Source: an uncultured Caulobacteraceae bacterium (GTDB lineage: Bacteria; Pseudomonadota; Alphaproteobacteria; Caulobacterales; TH1-2). Taken from it: a stretch of 5,528 bases of DNA. The DNA lies in assembly GCA_937967425.1 (NCBI GenBank), contig CALBST010000200.1, positions 1 to 5,528 of the forward strand. The letters are read 5' to 3'. Below are positions 1 through 5,221 of the stretch, one piece after another (the first letter of the stretch is position 1; the number at the start of each line of letters is the position of its first letter). Under the pieces are notes generated by a model, which worked only from the letters and a program-made list of their open reading frames with translations, searched no databases and was not told where the DNA came from. The translations under genes and the position numbers were made by a program.

Positions 1-869
1 TGGTTGCCGACGCCGTAGGCGCCGGCTGAGGCGAAGCCGGTGAAGTCGCTGCCGAGCGTGACGTAGGAATCCGCGGACACCGTGACGTTCGAGTTTTGCT
101 CGATCGCGGCGTTCACATAGCCCCATTGATTGTCGATGGTGACGGAATTGGCGTTGGCGGTGGCGTTGCCTGACGCGTCGGTCGCGTAGCCGGCATAGAG
201 ATCCACGCGCGCGGTAACACTGCCGCCGCTCGCGTTCTGGCGCGTGGCGTTGAGCACAGTCGCGGTTTCGCCGCCGACGCTGAGATTGTTAGCGCTTGCG
301 ATGGCGCCGGAAACCGCTTGGTCTTCGACGATATCAACGTCCATCTCAGTGGACGCGTTCACGGAGCCGACGCTTTCCTGGTTCATCAGCAAGCGCAGCG
401 CGGCGTCCTGGGCCGAAACGGCAGCTGTGTTGTTGCTGGCGGAGGCGGACGTGGCGGCGTTGAGCGAATAGCCGTTGCGCAGCGTGACTGTGGCGTTCGC
501 GTCGCCGTGGCCGAGTTGCTGGGCGTCAATATCGCTCGAACCATCAGCGATCGTGGCCGTGCCGCCATTGCTGACGGCGGCTGACGTGATGGCGACATTG
601 CCGGTCGCGGTCCAGATGGTGGCGTTGGCTTCGGCGCTGGTGTCGCCGTCCATATGCTGGGTGCTGGCGAGGTTGGTGTCGTTGTCTTCTTGCGTCGTCG
701 TCACCGCGTTGCCGCTGGCGACTGCCGTGGCGCCCGCGTCGCCCGCCCAATCGGCCTCGACGTTCGTCACGGCTGTAGCATCGCCAGCTTGGTATTGGTT
801 GTTGGACTGCGCGTAGGCGGGAGCGCTCACGAGCGCCGTGGTGATCAGTAGGGTAGTGACGGCGCGCAT
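1..869 (-). CDS. hfaD: HfaD-like holdfast anchoring adhesin, 3' end outside window
   Basis: Open frame of 289 codons from an ATG at 867-869 to the left edge without a stop, so the C-terminus is missing. GGAG at 877-880 stands 7 bases before the ATG, 23 bases after the hfaB stop. Residues 1-20 are a Sec signal peptide ending APAYA, cleaved before QSNN. The mature part is rich in Ala, Asn, Thr, Ser, Gly and Asp, poor in Lys and has no Cys. It consists of degenerate repeats of about 47 residues: Gln at 71, 118, 164, 211 and 258, and Asn at 54, 101, 147, 194 and 241. This suggests a stacked beta fold. The name rests on position third after hfaA and hfaB and on secreted-adhesin character. In Caulobacter HfaD is an outer-membrane-associated protein that, with HfaA, anchors the holdfast polysaccharide to the cell pole. 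Another repetitive surface adhesin exported by HfaB is the alternative. Confidence 0.8.
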   Translation of the reverse strand, partial: MRAVTTLLITTALVSAPAYAQSNNQYQAGDATAVTNVEADWAGDAGATAVASGNAVTTTQEDNDTNLASTQHMDGDTSAEANATIWTATGNVAITSAAVSNGGTATIADGSSDIDAQQLGHGDANATVTLRNGYSLNAATSASASNNTAAVSAQDAALRLLMNQESVGSVNASTEMDVDIVEDQAVSGAIASANNLSVGGETATVLNATRQNASGGSVTARVDLYAGYATDASGNATANANSVTIDNQWGYVNAAIEQNSNVTVSADSYVTLGSDFTGFASAGAYGVGN

Positions 870-892
870 GAGCAGGCTCCGAAGCGGCGCTC
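870..892 (-). promoter_or_regulatory. hfaB-hfaD gap with hfaD ribosome binding site
   Basis: The 23-base gap between the hfaB stop and the hfaD ATG contains GGAG (877-880 on the plus strand reads ctcc), 7 bases from the start. The gap is too short for a convincing separate promoter, so hfaD is inferred to be co-transcribed with hfaB but independently initiated. Confidence 0.6.
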
Positions 893-1882
893 TTACGAGC
901 GGCCGCGCAGACCGGTGGAGATGTTGTCGTCGCGGCGCACGTTCCAGGCATCCGGGCTCGTGCGGGCTTGTTCGATTGCGACGGTGGCGGGGCTTTGGGT
1001 CACTTGCGCGGTTTGCGTCGTGCCGGGCCCCATCGGATCGCCTTCGGCTTGGATGGCGGCGGCGCAAACCGAGCTGTCGGTGACATTGTAGAAACGGCTC
1101 ATCACTTCGACGACGGCGCGCTCGACGCCGGCGCGGACCGCGAGCTGGACCGGTTCGAGCGCGCGTTCGCCGCCGGCGATGTCGACGATCGTATCATCGA
1201 AGAAGGAGAATACGCCGGCGCGCAGTTCGCGGCCGATGATCTGCTTCTGGTACGAGATCACGTCGACAACTTCGAGCGTACGCGTGTCGATCAGGCGGAA
1301 ATCGAGGGCGATGTTCATGACATAGAGACGGCCGCCAATGTTGCCGACGCCGTTGCGCGCGTCGGTGTGGCCGCCTTGGGCGTCAACACCGACAGAGCGG
1401 ATGTTGTAGTTGAGTTCGGTGATGCCGCCGACGAAGTAATAGTCGGAGCCCGGCATTTGGCCGGCATAGATGCGGCGGACGTTCTCGTCGCCCTCTTGGC
1501 CGATCAGGCGGTTATTGGCGTAGCGCAGTTCGAGTTCGGTGACCGATGTGTCGAAGCGCTCGACGAGGCGGGCGCCGGCTTTGTTGAAGGCCGACATCGC
1601 CATCAGCGACGCGCCTTGGGTGATGCGGCGGCCGCCTTCTTCGGAGACCGAACCGGTGTAATCGAGGATGCGGCCAACGGCGATGCGCGGGGCTGCAACT
1701 TGGTTGCTGCGAGCATAGCTGTGCAAGCAATCCAGCGCCGGCGTGTAGGCCGTGGGATTCGCGGTGACTGGCGCGTCGCCGATGGGAAGCGCATACATGC
1801 CATCATTGCCGGAGAACGGCGTGACGCACGCGGTGAGGGCGGTCGTTGCCGCGAGAACGGCGAGAGTTTTCAGCGCACGCAT
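893..1882 (-). CDS. hfaB: HfaB, CsgG-type outer-membrane lipoprotein for holdfast anchor export
   Basis: 329 residues. The N-terminus is a lipoprotein signal with lipobox LTAC and lipidated Cys19; Val at +2 rather than Asp predicts the outer membrane. A CsgG-like domain spans roughly residues 60-270. The stretch at about 150-215 (GGITELNYNIRS, then GNIGGRLYVMNIALDFRLID and a TLEVVDVIS turn) resembles the part of CsgG that supplies the transmembrane hairpins of the nonameric curli export pore. Cys52 and Cys273 flank the domain and could form a disulfide. Residues 280-329 are a polar low-complexity tail. The ATG overlaps the hfaA stop by one base (TAATG), with GGAG at 1890-1893 seven bases upstream, indicating translational coupling. 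In Caulobacter HfaB is needed for stability and export of HfaA and HfaD. No CsgE, CsgF or CsgB homologue is visible here. The family is sure; the hfaB name follows from the operon. Confidence 0.9.
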   Translation of the reverse strand: MRALKTLAVLAATTALTACVTPFSGNDGMYALPIGDAPVTANPTAYTPALDCLHSYARSNQVAAPRIAVGRILDYTGSVSEEGGRRITQGASLMAMSAFNKAGARLVERFDTSVTELELRYANNRLIGQEGDENVRRIYAGQMPGSDYYFVGGITELNYNIRSVGVDAQGGHTDARNGVGNIGGRLYVMNIALDFRLIDTRTLEVVDVISYQKQIIGRELRAGVFSFFDDTIVDIAGGERALEPVQLAVRAGVERAVVEVMSRFYNVTDSSVCAAAIQAEGDPMGPGTTQTAQVTQSPATVAIEQARTSPDAWNVRRDDNISTGLRGRS

Positions 1883-2241
1883 TAATCGTCTCCGACGACG
1901 GCGGTGATGTCGCCGTTATTGATCTGGGTGGAGTCCACGATCACCGTGTTGTAGTTGCCTTGGGTGATCACGTTCAGTTGGTTGCCGATCGCACTCGAGG
2001 CGCCAATTCCAGTGGCGAACGAGTCTTGAAGGCCGCCAGAGAGCGATCCTTCGATCTCCATGCGGCCATTGACGATCACGCGGTTGCCGTTCTCGTCACG
2101 CGTCGACGGGTTGATCGGCGTGTCGAAGCTTTCCCAGCCCATGCCGAAACCGCGCGTGAAATCGCCGGCGCCGCCAGGGATCGGATCAGCGTTGGCCGCG
2201 CTCGCGAAGGCGAGGGCGCCGATAATGATGAACGTACGCAC
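1882..2241 (-). CDS. hfaA: HfaA, curlin-like holdfast anchoring protein
   Basis: 119 residues, GTG start (plus strand cac at 2239-2241), with GGAG at 2250-2253 placed 8 bases upstream. A Sec signal peptide covers residues 1-18 (ending SAANA, cleaved before DP). Two parts follow: a segment at 31-65 with the STRDENGNRVIVNGRM motif that I recognise from HfaA proteins, and a C-terminal curlin-like unit at about 90-110, Q94-G-N-Y-N98-T-V100 ending in Q106. This matches the Q-x-G-x-x-N-x-(A/V)-x-x-x-x-x-Q type of amyloid repeat. There is no Cys and no lipobox. Caulobacter HfaA forms heat- and SDS-resistant multimers at the cell pole and binds the holdfast to the envelope; the same role is inferred here. 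It is the first gene of the operon, behind a sigma-54-type promoter. Confidence 0.88.
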   Translation of the reverse strand: MRTFIIIGALAFASAANADPIPGGAGDFTRGFGMGWESFDTPINPSTRDENGNRVIVNGRMEIEGSLSGGLQDSFATGIGASSAIGNQLNVITQGNYNTVIVDSTQINNGDITAVVGDD

Positions 2242-2280
2242 GTTGTGTGCTCCGCAGGAATTCGTCTGCGAAGCGAGAAA

Positions 2281-2295
2281 GCAATGGGCGTGCCA
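2281..2295 (-). promoter_or_regulatory. Sigma-54 (RpoN) promoter of the hfa operon
   Basis: Read on the minus strand, the site is TGGCACGCCCATTGC followed by T. This matches the sigma-54 consensus TGGCAC-N5-TTGC completely, with the GG and GC dinucleotides exactly 12 bases apart. The -24 GG is at 2293-2294 and the -12 GC at 2281-2282. The predicted transcription start is near 2269, giving a leader of about 28 bases that carries the hfaA ribosome binding site. The orientation and distance to hfaA fit, and a cluster of repeats suited to an activator lies upstream. RpoN promoters depend on an enhancer-binding ATPase, which would make hfa expression activator-dependent. The element is seen; the function is inferred. 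Confidence 0.75.
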
Positions 2296-2300
2296 CTGAT

Positions 2301-2405
2301 CTGGTGTCAGGGATCAGGTGTCAGGCGCCGGAACCGCACAGGCCTTGCGGTTAACGGATCGCCTGCCGCTCATTCTGACACCTGACACCTGATAGCTGAC
2401 ACCTG
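2301..2405. repeat. Clustered CAGGTGTCAG repeats forming a long inverted repeat
   Basis: The ten-base unit CTGACACCTG occurs at 2375-2384, 2382-2391 and 2396-2405, and its complement CAGGTGTCAG at 2315-2324, with a one-mismatch copy at 2301-2310. The arms 2303-2324 and 2382-2403 are inverted complements at 20 of 22 positions. Between them is a perfect 7-base-pair hairpin (AACCGCA 2332-2338, TGCGGTT 2346-2352). The cluster fills the gap between the stop of the upstream gene and the hfaA promoter; the distal trio lies about 106-136 bases upstream of the predicted hfa start. It may be an activator site array, a dispersed REP-like element, or a structured 3' end for the upstream transcript. It lacks a T-tract, so it is not a classical terminator. 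Confidence 0.7.
2332..2352. repeat. Small hairpin nested inside the inverted repeat
   Basis: AACCGCA and TGCGGTT form a perfect 7-base-pair stem with a 7-base loop containing AGGCCT. On the minus strand the left flank includes TTAACC (2349-2354), which equals a CtrA half-site as known in Caulobacter; a full TTAA-N7-TTAA site is absent, so CtrA binding is only a possibility. Confidence 0.5.
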
Positions 2406-2987
2406 CTAGAGCCAGCTCAAATCGAAGCGTTCACCATCTATCAGCAACGCCTTCAACCGTGCGCGTCCGTCGCGGCCGACTGAAAGGATTGCGAAAGCTC
2501 GCGTCTCTTCATCGGGACTTTGCTCACGCAGAACCTGTTCAATCCGGAGCGCGTCGGTTTGATTGATATGGAAACGGTCGACGCCGAGATCGAGGGTAAG
2601 CCAGCCGGGCATGGCTTCGACGCCTTCGCTTGCGGGCGTCGGCGGGGAGCAGGCGAACGTGCCTTTAACTGGTAGCGAACCAACGAGCTGCGCGAGTTCG
2701 CGCGAGGCCGCGCCGCCGGCGGCAACGTGAATGTCGCCTTCGGGGCGCAGCGCAACCCATTCCCAATCGCCAGCCTCCGGACAAATCTCGCCCGGCTCCA
2801 AGCGGTCGGTAAAGTTAAGCTGCACATAATGGCCGCTCAGCAGCGAACGTGGGTCCACTGCCGCCATTGGCAGGGTGATCTCCTGGCCGCTTTTGCGGGC
2901 GTAGCCTTCGCTGATGACGAGCGCGATGAGGGATGCGGCGCAAAGGCCGGCGATGGCGAGGATGCGGTGAGCCGCGGCGATCTTCAT
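2406..2987 (-). CDS. GDYXXLXY-family membrane-anchored protein
   Basis: 193 residues. The N-terminal hydrophobic segment at about 8-26 is a membrane anchor or uncleaved signal, with the rest probably periplasmic. The family motif after PRSLLS reads G52-H-Y-V-Q-L-N-F59, a variant of G-D-Y-x-x-L-x-Y with His for Asp and Phe for the last Tyr. The remainder is a small alpha/beta domain with VDRFHINQTDALRIEQVL near 136-153; in this family such a segment follows a run of surface-exposed strands. The start overlaps the DUF2157 stop by four bases (ATGA, 2984-2987), with AAGAAGAG just upstream, so the two are translationally coupled. GDYXXLXY proteins commonly pair with DUF2157 membrane proteins; no biochemical function is known to me. 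It ends immediately before the repeat cluster upstream of hfaA. Confidence 0.85.
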   Translation of the reverse strand: MKIAAAHRILAIAGLCAASLIALVISEGYARKSGQEITLPMAAVDPRSLLSGHYVQLNFTDRLEPGEICPEAGDWEWVALRPEGDIHVAAGGAASRELAQLVGSLPVKGTFACSPPTPASEGVEAMPGWLTLDLGVDRFHINQTDALRIEQVLREQSPDEETRAFAILSVGRDGRARLKALLIDGERFDLSWL

Positions 2988-4063
2988 GCGGCGCTCTTCT
3001 TATTGCGCAGGACGAGACCTGCAATCAGCGCCGCGACCGCGCAAACAAGGAAAACGCCGGCGGCCGCAAGCAAATCGAGGCCGAGATCGCTCAGCAGCGC
3101 GCAGATCGCGGCGATGATGCTTAACACGCCAATTGCGGTGACGAGGCCGTGGCGATCGAAGCGGCCGAGCGCGAGCACGCCGCCCGATGCCGCAAGCCAA
3201 ACGATGCGATGAGCGATGCCGCCATTGCCGCCTTCATCGCCGAACCACGGCAGATAGCCGGCGACGGCGAAGAAGAAGAGGGCGCCGGCGGTGAACCAGC
3301 CATAGAAAACACCGGCGAATGCGCGCTCCTGCGCATGAAGCCAGCGCGCGCCAGCGGCCATCGCGCCCATGAGGATCGCGAGGAAGAGGAAGATGCTCGC
3401 TTCCGCTTCGGTCTTCGCGGCGAACCAGCCGAAGCAGTAAATGATTGCTAACGCTGATGCGTGCGCGAGCGCGCCGGAGGCCCAGCGTAGCGCCAGGTAG
3501 GCGGCAAGCGGCGCTCCGATAAGCATCCACGGCGCTTCGGACTCGGCGCCGGAGAACCACTGCCTATCGGTGAAGTCACCAAGCGCGATGAAGATGAGGC
3601 CAACGAGCGCTGCGCCTGTTGAGCGGCCTGCGGCAGCGAGGGCGAAACCGGCGACGCCGGCGCCGTAAGCGGCGCTGCGCGGATCGCCGGCGATATCGAA
3701 GATCTGACCGGTGAGGCCGATCGATGCGGCGAAGACGAGGGCGGCGACGGTTAAGAGAATGTTGCAAAGCGTCAGGCGCTCTTCCTGCGCGGCCCACGCG
3801 GCGCCTCCGGCCAGCGCGCCGAATGCGATGAGCAGAATGGCGAAACGCACGAGCTTTGGCGTCACCTCCCAGTTGGCGGCGACGAACGCGATGATCGCGA
3901 TGCCGAGCAAAACCGCGCCGACCCATGCGAGCGCCGTCGCAGCATCCATGCGCCGCGTCTCAGGGATCGTCGCCAAGATCGCCGCGCGCTTTTCCGCATC
4001 GACGAGCCCCGCGCCGATCCAGCGATCGAGATCTGCTTTTACGCGGTCTTTGTAAGCGGCCAT
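2984..4063 (-). CDS. DUF2157 polytopic inner-membrane protein
   Basis: 359 residues from the ATG at 4061-4063 (MAAYKDRV). A TTG 24 bases upstream (4087) would add eight residues, but neither start has a good ribosome binding site, and the ATG is preferred because DUF2157 proteins usually begin right before the charged helix. Residues 1-40 form a cytoplasmic helical domain (DLDRWIGAGLVDAEKRAAIL). Residues 45-75 carry the typical WVGAVLLGIAIIAFVAANWE segment followed by VTPKLVRF, and about 117-127 the GQIFDIAGDP motif. From residue 43 on there are roughly ten to twelve hydrophobic spans, ending in a basic tail RNKKSAA. It is coupled to the downstream GDYXXLXY gene, suggesting an envelope complex of the two. 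The molecular role is unknown. Confidence 0.85.
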   Translation of the reverse strand: MAAYKDRVKADLDRWIGAGLVDAEKRAAILATIPETRRMDAATALAWVGAVLLGIAIIAFVAANWEVTPKLVRFAILLIAFGALAGGAAWAAQEERLTLCNILLTVAALVFAASIGLTGQIFDIAGDPRSAAYGAGVAGFALAAAGRSTGAALVGLIFIALGDFTDRQWFSGAESEAPWMLIGAPLAAYLALRWASGALAHASALAIIYCFGWFAAKTEAEASIFLFLAILMGAMAAGARWLHAQERAFAGVFYGWFTAGALFFFAVAGYLPWFGDEGGNGGIAHRIVWLAASGGVLALGRFDRHGLVTAIGVLSIIAAICALLSDLGLDLLAAAGVFLVCAVAALIAGLVLRNKKSAA

Positions 4064-4108
4064 CACAGCGAGCTTAACGTCCAGCAAGAGAGCGGCAAAG
4101 CAGGTGTT

Positions 4109-4145
4109 CGCGCTTGAAGCGCGCGGAAGTGAGGCGCAAGCTCAC
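4109..4145. promoter_or_regulatory. Palindromes in the divergent intergenic region
   Basis: The 114 bases between the divergent DUF2157 and CBS genes hold a perfect 15-base palindrome, CGCGCTTGAAGCGCG (4109-4123), and a second inverted repeat, GTGAG-N7-CTCAC (4129-4145). Both could be operator sites serving one or both promoters. No convincing -35/-10 pair was found in either direction. The symmetry is seen; the regulatory role is inference. Confidence 0.35.
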
Positions 4146-4162
4146 GGAAATCGAGGTGGGCC

Positions 4163-4170
4163 AAGGAGGA
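4163..4170 (+). promoter_or_regulatory. Strong ribosome binding site of the CBS gene
   Basis: AAGGAGGA lies seven bases before the ATG at 4178 and is an almost full complement of the 16S 3' end. It fixes the start of the CBS-domain gene and predicts high translation. Confidence 0.8.
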
Positions 4171-4177
4171 AACGCCC

Positions 4178-4609
4178 ATGCTGATTGCGCAGATTATTCG
4201 CGATAAAGGCGCTGTCGTACACACGCTCGCCGCTAGCGCCACGCTCGAAGAAGCCGCACGCGAACTGCACGAGAAACGGGTTGGCGCTCTTGTCGTCATG
4301 GACGCGGAAAACGCGATAATTGGCGTGTTTTCGGAGCGCGATTTGGTGCGCGAGATCGCGCGCCGCGGCGCCAAGGCGCTACAGGATGATGTCGCCAGCG
4401 CGATGTCGCGCGAGGTCTTCACGGCTCGTCTGGATGAAACGATCGACGATTGCCTTGGTCGCATGACGGACCGGCGCGTGCGGCATTTGCCGGTGGTCGA
4501 TGAAGTGCGATTGGTCGGGATTGTCTCGATCGGCGACCTGGTGAAGCACCGGATTGCGCTCGCGGAAGCTGAAAGTGCGGCAATGCAGGCCTATATCGCC
4601 GCGCAGTAG
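4178..4609 (+). CDS. Two-CBS-domain protein
   Basis: 143 residues consisting almost only of a tandem CBS (Bateman) pair. CBS1 spans about 12-63, with G49-V-F-S-E-R-D55 as the ribose/phosphate-contact motif; CBS2 spans about 75-128, with RHLPVVD and G114-I-V-S-I-G-D120. A short helical tail ends in AAQ. There is no signal peptide or membrane segment, so the protein is cytosolic. Such stand-alone pairs bind adenine nucleotides (AMP, ATP, sometimes NAD or SAM) and act as energy-state sensors for partner proteins; the ligand and partner here are unknown. It is transcribed alone, divergently from the DUF2157 unit and upstream of the rRNA promoter in the same direction. Stop TAG at 4607-4609. Confidence 0.93.
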   Translation: MLIAQIIRDKGAVVHTLAASATLEEAARELHEKRVGALVVMDAENAIIGVFSERDLVREIARRGAKALQDDVASAMSREVFTARLDETIDDCLGRMTDRRVRHLPVVDEVRLVGIVSIGDLVKHRIALAEAESAAMQAYIAAQ

Positions 4610-4833
4610 CTGCTGTTTTCATCTTGTTTTCACGGCTTTAGCGACCATCTACGCAGGCCATCGACGTCTCTCATTTGGCTTGAAGCCTGTGAGGCGAATC
4701 GATAGGTTAAGATCGTTGCGGCTCTCGAACGTCTTGCGCGGACAGCGCAGAGGTCCGGGCGCGCAAAAATCACGCTGATTTTCTTGGCTTTTTTCGAAAT
4801 GCTGAGAATTGCGTTTTTTGCGCGAAAAGGTCG
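4610..4833. other. Non-coding region upstream of the rRNA promoter
   Basis: This stretch has no credible gene. It contains an imperfect hairpin at 4670-4693 (CTCA and GGCTT paired with AAGCC and TGAG) without a T-tract, a GAATC site at 4696-4700 that fits the CcrM methylation motif GANTC, and an A/T-rich part from about 4765 on with T-runs at 4788-4794 and 4814-4819. The A/T-rich part probably serves as upstream activating sequence for the rRNA promoter. Confidence 0.5.
4766..4782. repeat. A/T-rich perfect dyad upstream of the rRNA promoter
   Basis: AAAATCA-CGC-TGATTTT is a perfect 7-base inverted repeat centred about 60 bases upstream of the -35 box. It is followed by a pyrimidine-rich stretch ending in TTTTTT. 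It might be a weak terminator for the CBS transcript or a protein site or upstream element of the rRNA promoter. The A/T-rich stem argues against an efficient terminator. Confidence 0.4.
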
Positions 4834-4862
4834 TTGACATCACTAAGGGGCGCGAATAGAAA
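4834..4862 (+). promoter_or_regulatory. Ribosomal RNA operon promoter
   Basis: TTGACA (4834-4839) and TAGAAA (4857-4862) are separated by exactly 17 bases, with A- and T-runs directly upstream as expected for an UP-type region. It points towards the 16S gene; the predicted start is near 4869, giving a leader of about 350 bases. The -35 box is a perfect sigma-70-class match and the -10 box matches at four of six positions. Confidence 0.75.
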
Positions 4863-4892
4863 CCGCGCCTTCCGCCGGGACCCAAACGTCTC

Positions 4893-4932
4893 GGCCCGCA
4901 AGCGCCGGGCTCCGGTTCGCTGTTTGCGGGCT
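4893..4932 (+). other. Leader hairpin upstream of boxA
   Basis: GCCCGCA (4894-4900) pairs with TGCGGGC (4925-4931). Inside it AGCG pairs with CGCT, and CCGG pairs with CCGG around a three-base loop, giving a long G/C-rich stem early in the rRNA leader. It is not followed by a T-tract, so it is unlikely to terminate by itself. Confidence 0.5.
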
Positions 4933-4974
4933 CAGGAAAATGTCCGCCAAAACCGGGCTTTTTCGCTGAGTGGC

Positions 4975-4985
4975 GCTCTTTGACA
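4975..4985 (+). promoter_or_regulatory. boxA-like antitermination element of the rRNA leader
   Basis: GCTCTTTGACA closely matches the boxA consensus TGCTCTTTAACA and sits in the alphaproteobacterial leader context CTCTTTGACATTGTG, about 106 bases downstream of the predicted start. In rRNA operons boxA RNA recruits NusB and NusE (S10) so that the polymerase resists Rho. The contained TTGACA is not accompanied by a -10 box. Confidence 0.75.
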
Positions 4986-5064
4986 TTGTGATTTTGGAGA
5001 AGGGAAACGCAGGCGGCGGTGTGCTGCGGGCAAGCGAGTAATCGCAAGCCAAGCGACACTGACG

Positions 5065-5172
5065 GTTATGCGTTTTCTGGAACTATAACTGACTTACAGG
5101 ATGAGGTCCCAAGTCTTAGGATTTGGGGGCCTCAGAATGTGCGTCGGTTCCCGTTACTTAATAACGCATAAC
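5065..5172 (+). other. Long-range stem in the rRNA leader
   Basis: GTTATGCGTT (5065-5074) and AACGCATAAC (5163-5172) are perfect 10-base complements separated by 88 bases that contain a second strong hairpin (5102-5134). The transcript probably folds into a bipartite domain here. A role in pre-rRNA folding or RNase III cleavage is inferred from position only. Confidence 0.6.
5102..5134 (+). other. Inner leader hairpin
   Basis: TGAGG pairs with CCTCA, and CCCAAGTC with GATTTGGG (one G-U pair), around a TTAG loop with a small internal bulge. It lies inside the larger 5065-5172 stem and downstream of boxA. Confidence 0.55.
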
Positions 5173-5183
5173 GCCAATACGGC

Positions 5184-5205
5184 GCGTCGAGCTCAGGCTC
5201 GATGC
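5184..5205 (+). other. Hairpin immediately before mature 16S
   Basis: GCGTCGAGC pairs with GCTCGATGC (one G-U pair) around a TCAG tetraloop, ending 16 bases before the predicted 16S 5' end. It may help define the 5' maturation site. Confidence 0.55.
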
Positions 5206-5221
5206 CAGTCAGAGGTCAACT

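Noticed and set aside
968..1885. 305-codon plus-strand open frame
   Set aside because: It lies antisense to hfaB, has no ribosome binding site, and its product (rich in Asp, Ala, Gly and Arg) resembles no family; it is a mirror of the high G+C coding bias of hfaB, which has clear CsgG features.
1846..2385. 179-codon plus-strand open frame over hfaA
   Set aside because: It is antisense to hfaA and runs into the repeat cluster, with no domain or start signal; hfaA has a signal peptide, ribosome binding site and promoter.
2301..2405. Intrinsic terminator after the GDYXXLXY gene
   Set aside because: The inverted repeat has a 57-base interior and no T-run after either arm in the direction of transcription; it fits a repeat or regulatory cluster better.
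2301..2405. CRISPR-like array
   Set aside because: The repeats are only 10 bases, partly overlapping and in both orientations, without uniform spacers.
4670..4693. Terminator hairpin after the CBS gene
   Set aside because: The stem is imperfect and interrupted, and no T-tract follows.
4980..5008. TTGACA inside boxA as the -35 of a second rRNA promoter
   Set aside because: At 17 bases downstream the sequence is GGAAAC, not a -10 box; the motif is explained by boxA.
4649..5059. 136-codon minus-strand open frame
   Set aside because: It is antisense to the rRNA promoter, leader and boxA, and its translation is low-complexity and basic without recognisable features.
5059..5089. CTGACG ... TATAAC as a second rRNA promoter
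   Set aside because: The spacing is 19 bases, the -35 is weak, and the region lies within the predicted long-range leader stem.
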